Shown here in pieces: positions 19,534 to 28,293 of a DNA stretch of 64,000 nucleotides. Under the pieces are notes generated by a model, which saw only the letters and a list, made by a program, of their open reading frames with translations, was not told the origin of the DNA and did no database searches. The position numbers were made by a program, and so were the translations under genes. This DNA comes from Rhizomicrobium sp. (GTDB lineage Bacteria > Pseudomonadota > Alphaproteobacteria > Micropepsales > Micropepsaceae): contig JBBCGJ010000001.1 in NCBI GenBank assembly GCA_037200985.1, forward strand, positions 1,216,756 to 1,280,755, given 5' to 3'. Numbering within the stretch: position 1 is the first letter of the stretch; the number at the start of each line of letters is the position of its first letter.

Positions 19534-19964
19534 CCTGGGCGACCGAGCGGCTGGACGCATTGATCTCGGGCAAGGACGATCCGCCGCCGGTGATCCAGAC
19601 GATGCGGCTGGGAACGCTCGATGCCTGGGACGAAGGATGGGTCGGCAAGCGCTGGGAACCGGATGCGGAGATGCTGAACGACGACGGCACCTTGTTCGGC
19701 GGTTGTATCGCCGCGCTCGCCGATCAGCTCCTGGGCTTCGCGGCCATGACCGTGATCCCGGAAGGCAGCATGTTCCGCACGATCAATCTGCAGGTGCAGT
19801 TCCTGCGCGTCGGCCGCGCCCATCCCTTGCTGATGGAGGCGCGCGTCACCGCCCACACCAAGTCGCTCATCGCGGTCGAAGCCGATTTCTACCGCGAGGC
19901 GGACAAGACTCTGATCGCCCGGGCGAGCGCCCAGCAGATGGTGCTACCCCTGGCAACGCCTTGA
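19530..19964 (+). CDS. PaaI-family hotdog-fold thioesterase
   Basis: The 144-residue protein has the PaaI-type hotdog outline: WEPDAEMLNDDGTLFGGCIAALADQLLGFAA, where LFGG-x(6)-D is the active-site region, followed by the MFRTINLQVQFLRVGRAHPL strand. Such enzymes hydrolyse acyl-CoA thioesters, and the acyl group cannot be told from sequence. The ATG overlaps the dihydroorotase TGA (ATGA), so the two are translationally coupled. It is followed by acrylyl-CoA reductase, so a short-chain acyl-CoA substrate is possible. Confidence 0.85.
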   Translation: MTWATERLDALISGKDDPPPVIQTMRLGTLDAWDEGWVGKRWEPDAEMLNDDGTLFGGCIAALADQLLGFAAMTVIPEGSMFRTINLQVQFLRVGRAHPLLMEARVTAHTKSLIAVEADFYREADKTLIARASAQQMVLPLATP

Positions 19965-20022
19965 CGGCGCGCGCGAATTCGGGTGGCGTGCCGATCAACA
20001 TTATCCAGGTGGGCAACGACCA

Positions 20023-21009
20023 ATGAAGAGCCGGTTCAAGGCCGTCCTGCTGCGCAAGGACGGCGACAGGCAGACCGTTGAGGACGTCGAGTTGACGCCG
20101 GACGATCTGATGCAAGGCGACGTCACCGTCGCCGTGTCGCATTCGACCGTGAACTACAAGGACGGGCTCGCGCTCACCGGCCGCTCGCCCGTGGTGCGCA
20201 AATTCCCGATGATCCCGGGCGTCGATCTCGCCGGCACGGTCGAGGAATCGTCCCATCCCGACTTCAAGCCGGGCGACAAGGTCGTGCTGAACGGCTTCGG
20301 CCTCAGCGAGACGCATTATGGCGGCTATTCCGAGCTGGCGCGGGTCAAGGGCGATTGGCTGGTGCCGCTGCCGAAGGCGTTCACGCCGGCGCAGGCGATG
20401 GCGATCGGCACCGCCGGCTACACCGCGATGCTCTGCGTGCTGGCGCTGGAAGACGCGCATGTGACGCCCGCGAAGGGTGCCGTGGTGGTGACCGGCGCCA
20501 ATGGCGGCGTCGGCTCGGTCGCGGTCGCGGTGCTGGCCAAGCTCGGCTACAAGGTCATCGCCTCGACGGGACGGCCCGAGGAAGCGGACTATCTGAAGGA
20601 ACTCGGCGCCAGCGAGATCATGCCGCGCGCCGAACTCTCGGGCGATCCGCGCCCGCTCGCCAAGGAGCGCTGGGCCGGCGGCGTCGACAGTGTCGGTTCC
20701 AAGACGCTCGCCAATGTCATCGCGGCGACATCGTATCAGGGCGCAGTGGCGGCCTGCGGCCTCGCCGGCGGCATGGACCTGCCGACCAGCGTCGCGCCCT
20801 TCATCCTGCGCGGCGTCTCCCTGCTCGGGATCGACTCGGTGCAGATGCCCAAGCCGCGGCGAATCCAGGCATGGGAGCGGCTGGCCAAGGATCTCGATCC
20901 GGCCAGGCTTGCCGCGATGACACACTCGATCCCGTTCTCGGGTCTGCGCCAGGCGGCGGAGGATATCCTTAGCGGAAAAATCCGCGGCCGCCTGGTCGTC
21001 GAAATTTAG
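20023..21009 (+). CDS. acuI: Acrylyl-CoA reductase-type MDR oxidoreductase
   Basis: The 328-residue medium-chain dehydrogenase/reductase belongs to the AcuI/YhdH branch, which reduces acrylyl-CoA to propionyl-CoA with NADPH. Features are SHSTVNYKDGLALTGRSPVV at about residues 40-59, FPMIPGVDLAGTVEES, GFGLSETHYGGYSELARVKGDWLVPLP and the nucleotide-binding VVVTGANGGVGSVAVAVLAKLGY. No zinc ligands are seen, as expected for this branch. Some members reduce other enones, so the acyl-CoA role is inferred. It fits the propionyl/methylmalonyl-CoA genes elsewhere in the window. Confidence 0.88.
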   Translation: MKSRFKAVLLRKDGDRQTVEDVELTPDDLMQGDVTVAVSHSTVNYKDGLALTGRSPVVRKFPMIPGVDLAGTVEESSHPDFKPGDKVVLNGFGLSETHYGGYSELARVKGDWLVPLPKAFTPAQAMAIGTAGYTAMLCVLALEDAHVTPAKGAVVVTGANGGVGSVAVAVLAKLGYKVIASTGRPEEADYLKELGASEIMPRAELSGDPRPLAKERWAGGVDSVGSKTLANVIAATSYQGAVAACGLAGGMDLPTSVAPFILRGVSLLGIDSVQMPKPRRIQAWERLAKDLDPARLAAMTHSIPFSGLRQAAEDILSGKIRGRLVVEI

Positions 21010-21021
21010 CGCGCGGTTCGG

Positions 21022-21672
21022 ATGGACTATATCGTCCTCGGCGTCTCCGGGATCGTGATCGGGCTCTTCGTTGCGGTCCCGATCGGGCCCGTGAATCTGA
21101 TCTGCATCCGGCGCACGCTCGCCTTCGGTCCGCTCAACGGATTCATGTCCGGGCTGGGCGCTGCGGCCGGCGACACCGTGTTCGCCATCGTCACCGCCTT
21201 CGGCCTGACCGCGGTGGCGCAGCTCATCGAGGGCTATTCCTCGATCATCGAGCTCGCGGGCGGTGCGATGCTGGTCTATTTCGGCGTCCATACCTATCTG
21301 GCCAAGGTCGAGGCGCGGCTCGACGACAAGCTCGCCGCCAAGGAAAAAGGCGCGTCCACCCTGTTCCGCGCGGTGGCATCCACCTTCGCGCTGACCATCA
21401 CCAACCCCGCGACGCTGCTCGGCTTCGCGGCGCTGATCGCGGGCCTCGGCGGCCTGGCCGGCGGCCATCCCTCCATCGCCTCCGCGTCCTTCGTCGTGAT
21501 CGGCGTCGCGGTGGGCTCGACCCTGTGGTGGCTGATCCTGACGGCAATCGTCGGCCTGTTCCACGCCAGCATCAACGATCACACCATGGCGCTGATCAAC
21601 CGTATCTCCGGCATCGCCATCGCCGGCTCGGGCCTGGCGGTCCTCGTTCACGTCGCCACGAAGATCTTCTGA
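21022..21672 (+). CDS. LysE-family translocator
   Basis: The 216-residue integral membrane protein has about six hydrophobic segments and the LysE/RhtB N-terminal signature PIGPVNLICIRRTLAFGPLNGFMSGLGAAAGD. Family members export amino acids or related small metabolites. The middle holds a charged loop (KVEARLDDKLAAKEKG). It starts 12 nt after acuI and may be co-transcribed. Its stop is 3 nt from the stop of the convergent downstream gene, leaving no room for a separate terminator. Confidence 0.88.
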   Translation: MDYIVLGVSGIVIGLFVAVPIGPVNLICIRRTLAFGPLNGFMSGLGAAAGDTVFAIVTAFGLTAVAQLIEGYSSIIELAGGAMLVYFGVHTYLAKVEARLDDKLAAKEKGASTLFRAVASTFALTITNPATLLGFAALIAGLGGLAGGHPSIASASFVVIGVAVGSTLWWLILTAIVGLFHASINDHTMALINRISGIAIAGSGLAVLVHVATKIF

Positions 21673-21675
21673 CGC

Positions 21676-22062
21676 TCAGTGCGTTGCGCCGATGGCGACA
21701 AGCGCCACGCCGCGCAACTCGCGTCTCGTCGGCGCGCGGGGCGGCGCGCCGGCCTCCGTAAGCACCAGCCGGATCGTCACCCGTCCGCGACGCGCCAACC
21801 GGTCGGGCAGGGGGATCGTATAGGTGCCGGCCCCTTGCCCACCGCGAACCGCGAAGGGCGACACCGTGCCCAGCAATGCGCCCTCGCCATAGACGTCGAT
21901 CTCGGCGCCGCGCGGCAGCACGCCGGCCCGCACGCGCAGGACCAGGTTCTCGCTCGCCGGGACTGTGCGCGGCACGGCAATCGTGACGACGCGCGCCGCC
22001 GCCGCGCTCGCGGGCTGTCCCAGAAGGGCGAACAGCGCGAGCGCGGCAGCAGCAATACGCAT
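21676..22062 (-). CDS. Secreted hypothetical protein, tyrosinase operon partner
   Basis: The 128-residue product has a signal peptide (MRIAAAALALFALLGQPASAAAA) and a compact beta-rich remainder (VVTIAVPRTVPASENLVLRVRAGV, GTVSPFAVRGGQGAGTYTIPLP). I recognise no family and see no Cys or His cluster for copper binding. The ATG lies 2 nt after the tyrosinase stop, so it is probably translated together with the oxidase. It may be an accessory or structural partner, loosely comparable to caddie proteins of bacterial tyrosinases, but it lacks the His residues that would support copper delivery. Confidence 0.7.
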   Translation of the reverse strand: MRIAAAALALFALLGQPASAAAARVVTIAVPRTVPASENLVLRVRAGVLPRGAEIDVYGEGALLGTVSPFAVRGGQGAGTYTIPLPDRLARRGRVTIRLVLTEAGAPPRAPTRRELRGVALVAIGATH

Positions 22063-22064
22063 TG

Positions 22065-23657
22065 TCAGGGCGAGACCGCGACCGACACCGCCTTGAGCAA
22101 AGGCGCGGGGCCGTTCTGCCCGAGCGCGGTGGCGCGCAGATTGGGCGAGGCATAGGACGGCACGACGGTGAAGACGAGATCGCCCGGTGCCTTGCCTTTC
22201 GCGGCGGCCGGCAGCCTGGTGAGCGGCACCTGGAACGTCACGTCCATCGCCATCATGCCGGCCATGAAGCCGAAGAACGACACGGTTCCGGCGTAGTAAG
22301 GGCTGTCGGCCTCGACATGCGTCGTCCCGGGCGGGGCATTGACCAGCACGTCGTAGTCGCGCGGCGCCGCGCCCGACATCGGATGCGGGATGGTGATCGA
22401 AGCGACCAGCGTGCCGCCCTGCAGCAGGTTCTGCGGTACCGACACCGCACCGGCGCCGGCGCTCACCGCGCCGACGAAGGGCTTCAGCGCCGCCACCGCG
22501 GCGGCGACGGGCGTGACGCTCTGCTCGCCGGACCCGGGCTGATAGGCATAGTCGAAATCGCCGATCGGAATGCTCTCGCCGGCCGTCCGCCGCGGCGCCG
22601 GCTTGCCCATGCGGTCGACATAGAAGAGGAACGGCTCCGTCGCGAAGGTCCGGAATTGCGCACCGGTCGGCAGCCAGGGCAGGCGGCGCGCCTGCTGCTT
22701 GCGCGTCCACACATCCCACAGCCGGTCCATGTTGGAATGGTGCAGGAAGAACACCGGATCGACCGGCGACAAATTGTCGGCCATGTAGCCGAATTTCAGA
22801 TACTGGTCGTTCGGGATGTGGCCGACGCCCCCGATATTGTTGTGCGTCTTGTTGTGCGGCTGGCCTTCGAGGATGGCGAACACCGTCGTCCCGCTCGGCG
22901 CGGTGTTGTGCGACGGCGTCTCGTTCGAGTTGAACGTATCGAACGTATTCGGCGCCAACCCCTTCAGGATCGTCGGCAGCGACACCGTCACCTTGGTCTT
23001 GTCGTCCAGCCAGGGATTGGCCTTGGTCAGGTAGCGCGCATAAGGCGTCTGCGCGTACATCGCACTCTGCTCGAAATCCTTCACCTGCTGCCACAGCGAT
23101 GCGAGCGTCGGCATCCCGCGCGTCTGGAGCTGCGCAAGCTGCGCCGGCGACAGCGTCTTCCAATAGTCCGTCATCGCCGGATTGAGGTATTCGAAAAACG
23201 TCTCGAAGGTCGAAATATAAGGATTGAAGAACCCGCTCGTCGGATCGAGCGCGCCGGAGAACATGCCTTCGGGAATCCGCGCCTCCGCCGTCCAGTCCCA
23301 ATAGGGAAAGGCGAAATTGGGACTGCCCGAGGCGTCGCGCACCGTCTGCTCGAAATAGCCGACGAAGGGACGGTGCCAGGTGAAGAACCACCAATTGCCG
23401 TGCGGGCAGTCCATCGCGTGGATGAAGGCATTGCGGAACCAGTTGCGGCTGTCGCCGGCATCGTATTTCAGCAAATTCCGCACGCCACGCTCATAGCTCA
23501 CCAGCATGGCGCGGCCCTGCGGGCTGGTGGCGTTGTAGCGGGTGTATTTCGCTGCGGGCGCCGCGATGGCGGGCAGCAGCGCCGAACCCGCGGCCGCGGC
23601 GGCGGTGCCCAGGAAGACGCGACGCGAAGTACCGGGTACGTCGAACAGGACCGTCAT
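22065..23657 (-). CDS. Exported tyrosinase / polyphenol oxidase-like type 3 copper enzyme
   Basis: This enzyme oxidises phenols to quinones with a dinuclear copper centre. The 530-residue protein begins with a twin-arginine-like signal (SRRVFLGTAAAAAGS). CuA ligands are His80, His86 and His95 in HAMDCPHGNWWFFTWHRPF, with Cys84 in a position that could form the Cys-His thioether. CuB ligands are His268, His272 and His306 in GQPHNKTHNN and DPVFFLHHSNMDRLW. A long C-terminal domain (about residues 380-530) resembles the PPO/hemocyanin-like shielding domain and contains repeated beta segments. Substrates may be plant or humic phenols or an endogenous pigment precursor. It is co-transcribed with the small secreted protein. 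Confidence 0.92.
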   Translation of the reverse strand: MTVLFDVPGTSRRVFLGTAAAAAGSALLPAIAAPAAKYTRYNATSPQGRAMLVSYERGVRNLLKYDAGDSRNWFRNAFIHAMDCPHGNWWFFTWHRPFVGYFEQTVRDASGSPNFAFPYWDWTAEARIPEGMFSGALDPTSGFFNPYISTFETFFEYLNPAMTDYWKTLSPAQLAQLQTRGMPTLASLWQQVKDFEQSAMYAQTPYARYLTKANPWLDDKTKVTVSLPTILKGLAPNTFDTFNSNETPSHNTAPSGTTVFAILEGQPHNKTHNNIGGVGHIPNDQYLKFGYMADNLSPVDPVFFLHHSNMDRLWDVWTRKQQARRLPWLPTGAQFRTFATEPFLFYVDRMGKPAPRRTAGESIPIGDFDYAYQPGSGEQSVTPVAAAVAALKPFVGAVSAGAGAVSVPQNLLQGGTLVASITIPHPMSGAAPRDYDVLVNAPPGTTHVEADSPYYAGTVSFFGFMAGMMAMDVTFQVPLTRLPAAAKGKAPGDLVFTVVPSYASPNLRATALGQNGPAPLLKAVSVAVSP

Positions 23658-23764
23658 GGCGAATCCCCCTCAAATTGTGGGGTGGATTGGCTCATGCGCT
23701 GCGATCATAGTCAAAGCAAAGATCGAAGAACATTCGATCAAATATCGTGCAAATGAAACCCGCG

Positions 23765-24748
23765 TCAGGCTTTGGCCGCGACTTTGGCGAGTGCGGCCAT
23801 GCGCGCGATGACCTCTTCGGCTTCGGCCATGATGCCGGCGATGATTTCGCGAGCGGGTTTGACGTCGTGGATGGCGCCGGCGCCCTGGCCGATGGCGAAG
23901 GCCGAGCGTTCGCGCGACAGCCCCTCGATCTGGCCGCCGATGCCGCCCATCACGCCCGCCTGGCTCGAGAGGATCGCCTGCGCCGGGAACGGCTTGATGT
24001 CCTGCGGCCGCTTCTCCCAGTCCGCGACCCATTCGTTCCTGAACACCCGCATCGGCTTGCCGGAATAGGACCGCGTGATGATCGTGTCCTCGTCGGTCGC
24101 ATCCACGATGACCTGCTTGTAGAGCCCGCCGGCATGCGCCTCGGTCGCCGCGATGAAGCGCGTTCCCATCCACACGCCCTGCGCGCCCAGCGCCAGCGCC
24201 GCAGCGAGACCGCGCCCGTCGACGATGGCGCCCGCCGCGATCACCGGGATCTTCACCGCGTCCACGATCTGCGGGATCAGCGCCATGCCGGCAATGCGGC
24301 CCGTATGGCCGCCGGCCTCCGTTCCCTGCGCCACCACGGCATCGAGCCCGCCGGCCTCGGCCGAGCGCGCATGCTTGACCGTGCCGTTGACGTTCATGAC
24401 TTTCAGGCCCGCGTCGTGGAATTTCTTCACCAGATGCGGCGGCGGCACGCCGAGGCCGGAGATGAACGCCTTCGCGCCGCCCTCGATGATGATATCGGCG
24501 GTCGCCTCCAGCGATTGTGGCACCGCGGCGAGCAGATCGACGCCGAACGGCTTGTCGGTCAGATCGCGCACGACTTTCATCTCATGCTTGATCTCTTCGG
24601 CGGAGCGCCCCGCCATGCCGAGGGTGCCGAACCCTCCGGCCTCAGAAACGGCTGCGGCCAGTTCGCCGTAAGACACGCCGCCCATACCCGCGAGCATGAT
24701 GGGATAGTCGATGCCGAGCATGTCGCAGAGAGGCGTGCGGAGAGTCAT
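23765..24748 (-). CDS. Nitronate monooxygenase / 2-nitropropane dioxygenase-family flavoenzyme
   Basis: This FMN-dependent TIM-barrel protein of the NMO family has 327 residues. It contains the N-terminal DYPIMLAGMGGVSYGELAAAVSEAGGFGTLG, the GTEAGGHTGRI segment (about residues 141-151) bearing the catalytic His and the phosphate-binding AAGAIVDGRGLAAALALGAQGVWMGTRFIA. Family members oxidise alkyl nitronates, but many act on other substrates or serve as enoyl reductases, so the reaction here is not certain. It is a single gene on the minus strand between the Hsp70-like and tyrosinase genes. Confidence 0.88.
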   Translation of the reverse strand: MTLRTPLCDMLGIDYPIMLAGMGGVSYGELAAAVSEAGGFGTLGMAGRSAEEIKHEMKVVRDLTDKPFGVDLLAAVPQSLEATADIIIEGGAKAFISGLGVPPPHLVKKFHDAGLKVMNVNGTVKHARSAEAGGLDAVVAQGTEAGGHTGRIAGMALIPQIVDAVKIPVIAAGAIVDGRGLAAALALGAQGVWMGTRFIAATEAHAGGLYKQVIVDATDEDTIITRSYSGKPMRVFRNEWVADWEKRPQDIKPFPAQAILSSQAGVMGGIGGQIEGLSRERSAFAIGQGAGAIHDVKPAREIIAGIMAEAEEVIARMAALAKVAAKA

Positions 24749-24786
24749 GGCGTCCTCGTTTTCACCTTCCCTCCGGGGAGGTGGTT

Positions 24787-26040
24787 CTATCCAAACCGCT
24801 TCTGCGCCTCGCGCGTCAAGCCTAACGCCACGGAAAGGAAATCCGAGCCCGTCGTCGCGCGGGCGTTCGGCGCGGCGCGCCCGATCGCCGCGCGCACCGC
24901 CGGCACGCGGCCCGATCCGCCGGTGAAGAAGATCGTATGGATGTCGTCGGGCCTGAGGCCCGCATCGCGGATGCAGTCCGACGCGGTGCGGAACAGCCGC
25001 TCCGTCCGGCTCGCGATGGCATGATCGAAACCGTGACGCGTGGCCTCCGCCGCCAGCCCGCGCTCGATGAAATCGAGGGCCAGGACGGCCGCGTTCGCCT
25101 CGCTGAGCGCGATCTTGCCGTCCTCCACGGCGAAGGCGATGCGGTGGCCGAGCCGCTCGCGCACCACCTTGAGCAGTCGCGCCACCTTCTCCGGCTCGCG
25201 CGCGCCGGCGGTCAGTTCGATCAGCATGCGCTCGCTCTGATAGGTGTATGCGAAGTTGATCGTCGACCAGGTGCTGAGCTCGTAATAGAGCCCGTTCGGC
25301 ATCGGCAGGTTCTTCTCGACAAGCTGCGTGCCGAGGCCGAGCTGCGGCATGACCGCCTCCAGGCTGAGCAGCGAGTCGAAATCCGTGCCGCCGATCCGCG
25401 CGCCGTCATTGGCCAGGATGTCGTCGGTTCGGTCCGCCCGGCGCATGCGCTCCGGCCCGATGCGGATGACGGTGAAGTCCGACGTGCCGCCGCCGATATC
25501 GGCGATCAGCACGGTTTCCTCCCGCGTGGCGGTCTCCTCGTAATGATAAGCCGCCGCGATCGGCTCGTAGACGAAGGCCACGTCGCGGAAGCCGACGCGG
25601 TTGGCGATCCCTTCCAGCACGCGCTGCGCCTTGGCGTCGGCCGCGTCGTCGTCGTCCACGAACCGCACCGGGCGGCCGTGCACCACGGCGGTCAGCTCCG
25701 TGCCGGCAAAGATTTCGGCCTTCTGTTTCAGATGCCGCACGAAGATCTCGACCACATCGGTCAGCGCCACCATCTTCGAGCCCAGCGCCGTCTTCTCGTC
25801 GATCAGGGGCGAACCCAGGATCGACTTCAGCGCCCGCATCAGCCGCCCGTCATGCTGGCCGATATAGGTCGCGATGGCCTCCGCCCCGAACAGGACGTTG
25901 CCCTTGGTCTCGTAGTCGAAGAACACCGCGCTCGGGATCAGCGTTTCGCCGCCCTCGACGGGCGCCAGCACCGGCGCGTTGCCGCGCAGGACGCCGATCG
26001 CCGAATTGGATGTTCCGAAGTCTAAGCCGCAGGCCGCCAT
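24787..26040 (-). CDS. Hsp70-family protein (YegD-like)
   Basis: The 417-residue protein contains only the actin/Hsp70 ATPase fold: phosphate-1 loop CGLDFGTSNSAIGVLRG at the N-terminus, phosphate-2 loop LIADIGGGTSDFTVIRIG at about residue 200 and the adenosine motif FFTGGSGRVPAVRAAIGRA near residue 380. It lacks the substrate-binding domain and DnaK C-terminus, as in YegD, so it may be a regulatory ATPase or specialised chaperone. The ATG at 26040 is preferred over 26070 because the fold begins there and GGGGA precedes it. No partner gene is adjacent. Confidence 0.88.
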   Translation of the reverse strand: MAACGLDFGTSNSAIGVLRGNAPVLAPVEGGETLIPSAVFFDYETKGNVLFGAEAIATYIGQHDGRLMRALKSILGSPLIDEKTALGSKMVALTDVVEIFVRHLKQKAEIFAGTELTAVVHGRPVRFVDDDDAADAKAQRVLEGIANRVGFRDVAFVYEPIAAAYHYEETATREETVLIADIGGGTSDFTVIRIGPERMRRADRTDDILANDGARIGGTDFDSLLSLEAVMPQLGLGTQLVEKNLPMPNGLYYELSTWSTINFAYTYQSERMLIELTAGAREPEKVARLLKVVRERLGHRIAFAVEDGKIALSEANAAVLALDFIERGLAAEATRHGFDHAIASRTERLFRTASDCIRDAGLRPDDIHTIFFTGGSGRVPAVRAAIGRAAPNARATTGSDFLSVALGLTREAQKRFG

Positions 26041-26078
26041 GGGTGTCCCCGTGAGATGAGGGGACGCCATCTATTACA

Positions 26079-26161
26079 CTGGAAGCAGCCTTGCCAGTCT
26101 GTTTTTTTGCGCTTATGCTATCTGTCATACTGGGATGTCCGAAAAACGGGCGTCCTTTTTT
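26079..26161 (+). terminator. Two plus-strand hairpin/T-run terminators between minus-strand genes
   Basis: Hairpin 1 (26079-26097, CTGG...CCAG) is followed by seven T (26102-26108). Hairpin 2 has stem GGATGTCCG (26133-26141), loop AAAAA, stem CGGGCGTCC (26147-26155, with G-T pairs) and six T (26156-26161). Both face the plus strand, although the genes on either side are on the minus strand. They could end an antisense or small RNA. Confidence 0.6.
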
Positions 26162-26174
26162 GTTTGTGTACGGA

Positions 26175-26807
26175 TCATCGCGCCGCCGGCCGGCGCAGCG
26201 CCTTCACCATCGCGTAGAGCGCCACCGCGATCACATTCGGCATCCACGACGTGTAGGCAAGCCAGACCGACGCGGCGCTGTAGGTCGTAAAGCCCTCCAT
26301 GGCGAAGAACGGAATCTGCAGGCGCAGCGTCACGGCGGCGAAGGTCATCGCATAGCTGAAGCGCATCAGGAGGCGGTGCAGGTCGAATTTCCGCATCGCC
26401 GCGGCGCGCCAGGCGCCGAGCGTCGTGACGACCCACAGAAAGGCCAGCGTGCCGAAGCCGATCCCCGCGACCGGTCCGCCCGAGGCATAAGGCGCCGTCG
26501 CCAGCGCCGCGACTCCGGCGATCACGCAGGCCGCGACATAGACCTTGCCCAGCGTGCGGTGCAGGGCGGGGCGCCGGACGCGGATCGCGGTGAAGAACTG
26601 GAACGGCCCGACCAGCAGCGCCACCGGCGCCACGATCATATGGACCAGCGCGCGGACCGGCACGCGCTCGATGACGCCGCGGATGCCGTCATCCACCTGC
26701 AGCCAGACATGCGCCGGCACGGCGGCGAAGCGGAACGAATAGAGCGCGACGCCGACGGCGAGGAACGCCATGGCCGCCAGCCCGATCCGCGCGATCCCTC
26801 TTTCCAT
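26175..26807 (-). CDS. DUF2306-like polytopic membrane protein
   Basis: The 210-residue protein has about six hydrophobic segments, beginning GIARIGLAAMAFLAVGVALYS. Conserved-looking elements are RALVHMIVAPVALLVGPFQF, PALHRTLGKVYVAACVIAGVAAL and RKFDLHRLLMRFSYAMTFAAVTLR, in the pattern of DUF2306 membrane proteins with several membrane-embedded His and Arg. The ATG at 26807 has GGAGAGG 3 nt upstream; an ATG at 26819 is also possible. It is divergent from a TetR-type regulator, which probably controls it. The function of this family is unknown. Confidence 0.8.
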   Translation of the reverse strand: MERGIARIGLAAMAFLAVGVALYSFRFAAVPAHVWLQVDDGIRGVIERVPVRALVHMIVAPVALLVGPFQFFTAIRVRRPALHRTLGKVYVAACVIAGVAALATAPYASGGPVAGIGFGTLAFLWVVTTLGAWRAAAMRKFDLHRLLMRFSYAMTFAAVTLRLQIPFFAMEGFTTYSAASVWLAYTSWMPNVIAVALYAMVKALRRPAAR

Positions 26808-26861
26808 CGCCCTCTCCATCGGCCAGTATCTTAACAACGTACAGATCAGATAGGGCGTTAT

Positions 26862-27524
26862 TTGAACAGTGTCAAGATAAAGCGAAAACCGAAAACGCCG
26901 GCGAAGAAGCGGGCCTATCACCACGGCGACCTGAAGGATCAGCTCGTCGCGGCCGCGGAGGCGATCATCCTGGAGCGCGGGGTGGACGGCTTCACGCTGC
27001 GCGAGGCGGCGCGCCGTGCCGGGGTTTCCCCGGCCGCCCCGGCGCATCATTTCAAGGATACCAAGGGGCTTCTATCCGAGGTCGCGCTGCGGGCCTTCAA
27101 GGATTTCGGCGACGCGCTGGCCGCAGCCGACGCGCGCGGCGGCGCCGATCCGGCGGCGCGCCTGCGCGAGCAGGGGCTCGCCTATGTGACCTTCGCGCTG
27201 TCCCATCCGGCGCGCTTCCAGCTGATGTTCCGCCATGCGATGTACGACATCGACTATGCCGGCCTGGCCGACACCGGCGGGCGCGCTTTCGCCGTGCTCG
27301 AACGCGCGGTACGCGCGGCGACGGCGCTGTCCGAGGGCGCGCCGATGACGTCCGACGCCTTCGGCTTTCTCCTGGCGACCTGGTCGATCGTCCACGGCTT
27401 CGCGCATCTGGCGCTCGGCGGCGATCTCGATTCCGCGGCGCAAGGCCTGGGCGGCCCAAAAGCGATCCTCGACCGCTTCCTGCCGCTGATGCTGAAGCAT
27501 CTGCCGACGCCGTCTAGAAAATGA
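26862..27524 (+). CDS. TetR/AcrR-family transcriptional regulator
   Basis: The 220-residue regulator starts with a basic arm (KIKRKPKTPAKKRAYHHGDLKDQL) and the TetR helix-turn-helix (ILERGVDGFTLREAARRAGVSPAAPAHHFKDTKGLLSEVALRAF). The C-terminal half resembles the WHG-type ligand domain (HPARFQLMFRHAMYD, WSIVHGFAHLALGG). The only workable start in the frame is a TTG at 26862. It is divergent from the DUF2306 gene, so it is a likely local repressor acting in the 54-bp gap between them. Its 3' end overlaps the convergent SDR gene by 11 nt. Confidence 0.9.
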   Translation: MNSVKIKRKPKTPAKKRAYHHGDLKDQLVAAAEAIILERGVDGFTLREAARRAGVSPAAPAHHFKDTKGLLSEVALRAFKDFGDALAAADARGGADPAARLREQGLAYVTFALSHPARFQLMFRHAMYDIDYAGLADTGGRAFAVLERAVRAATALSEGAPMTSDAFGFLLATWSIVHGFAHLALGGDLDSAAQGLGGPKAILDRFLPLMLKHLPTPSRK

Positions 27525-28293
27525 CGTAGCCGCCGTCGATGATGAACGTGTCGCCCGTGTGGTACTTCGAAGCGTCGGACGCGAGATAGACCGCGATGCC
27601 GCCGAAATCCTCCGCCGTGCCCCAGCGGCGCATCGGCACGCGGCTGATCACCTTCTCGGTGAACACCGACGAGCTCTGCGCCCCCGCCGTCATGTCGGTG
27701 GCGATCCAGCCCGGCGCGACGGAATTGGCCCGGATGCCGTAGCGCGCGTGCTCCACCGCGATGGAGCGGATCATCGCCAGGACCGCGCCCTTGGTCGCGC
27801 TATAGGCCTCGTTGCGCGCCGCGCCTTCGATGCCCGCCAGGCTCGCCACGCCGACCAGCGAGCCGCCCGCGTCGCCCTTGCCCGCCCGCTCCACCATGTG
27901 CTTGCACGCCTCGCGCAGGGTGAAGAACACGCCCTCCTCGTTGACCGCGTGGATCTTGCGCCAGGTGTCGATGGTCATCTCGCTGAACGACCGCGAGCCG
28001 AAGCCGATGCCGGCATTGGCGATCACCGTGTCGACGCGCCCGAATGCCGTTATCGCCGCGCCCATCGCGTCGATCACCTCGGTCTCGCTGGCGACGTTCA
28101 CCTTGCTTGCGGCGACTCGCGTGCCGTGCGCCTTGAGGCTGGCGGCGGCCGCGGCGTTCTTCTCTTCGTTCGTGCCCCAGATCACGATATCGGCGCCGGC
28201 CTGCGCCATCGCATCGGCCATGCCGAGGCCGATGCCGCCATTGCCGCCGGTGACGAGCGCGACCTTGCCGCTGAGATCGAATGGCTTGTACAT
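27514..28293 (-). CDS. SDR-family oxidoreductase
   Basis: The 259-residue classical short-chain dehydrogenase has the Rossmann motif TGGNGGIGLG at residues 15-24, NAGIG at 93-97, catalytic Ser151, Tyr164 and Lys168 (YSATK) and a C-terminal IDGGYV segment typical of 3-oxoacyl-ACP reductase/gluconate dehydrogenase-like members. The cofactor preference is unclear; WGTNEEK after strand 2 suggests NADP(H) is possible. GAGGGAA lies just before the ATG. The substrate is not predictable. It stands alone, convergent with the TetR gene and divergent from the Ntn-hydrolase-like gene. Confidence 0.92.
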   Translation of the reverse strand: MYKPFDLSGKVALVTGGNGGIGLGMADAMAQAGADIVIWGTNEEKNAAAAASLKAHGTRVAASKVNVASETEVIDAMGAAITAFGRVDTVIANAGIGFGSRSFSEMTIDTWRKIHAVNEEGVFFTLREACKHMVERAGKGDAGGSLVGVASLAGIEGAARNEAYSATKGAVLAMIRSIAVEHARYGIRANSVAPGWIATDMTAGAQSSSVFTEKVISRVPMRRWGTAEDFGGIAVYLASDASKYHTGDTFIIDGGYVIF

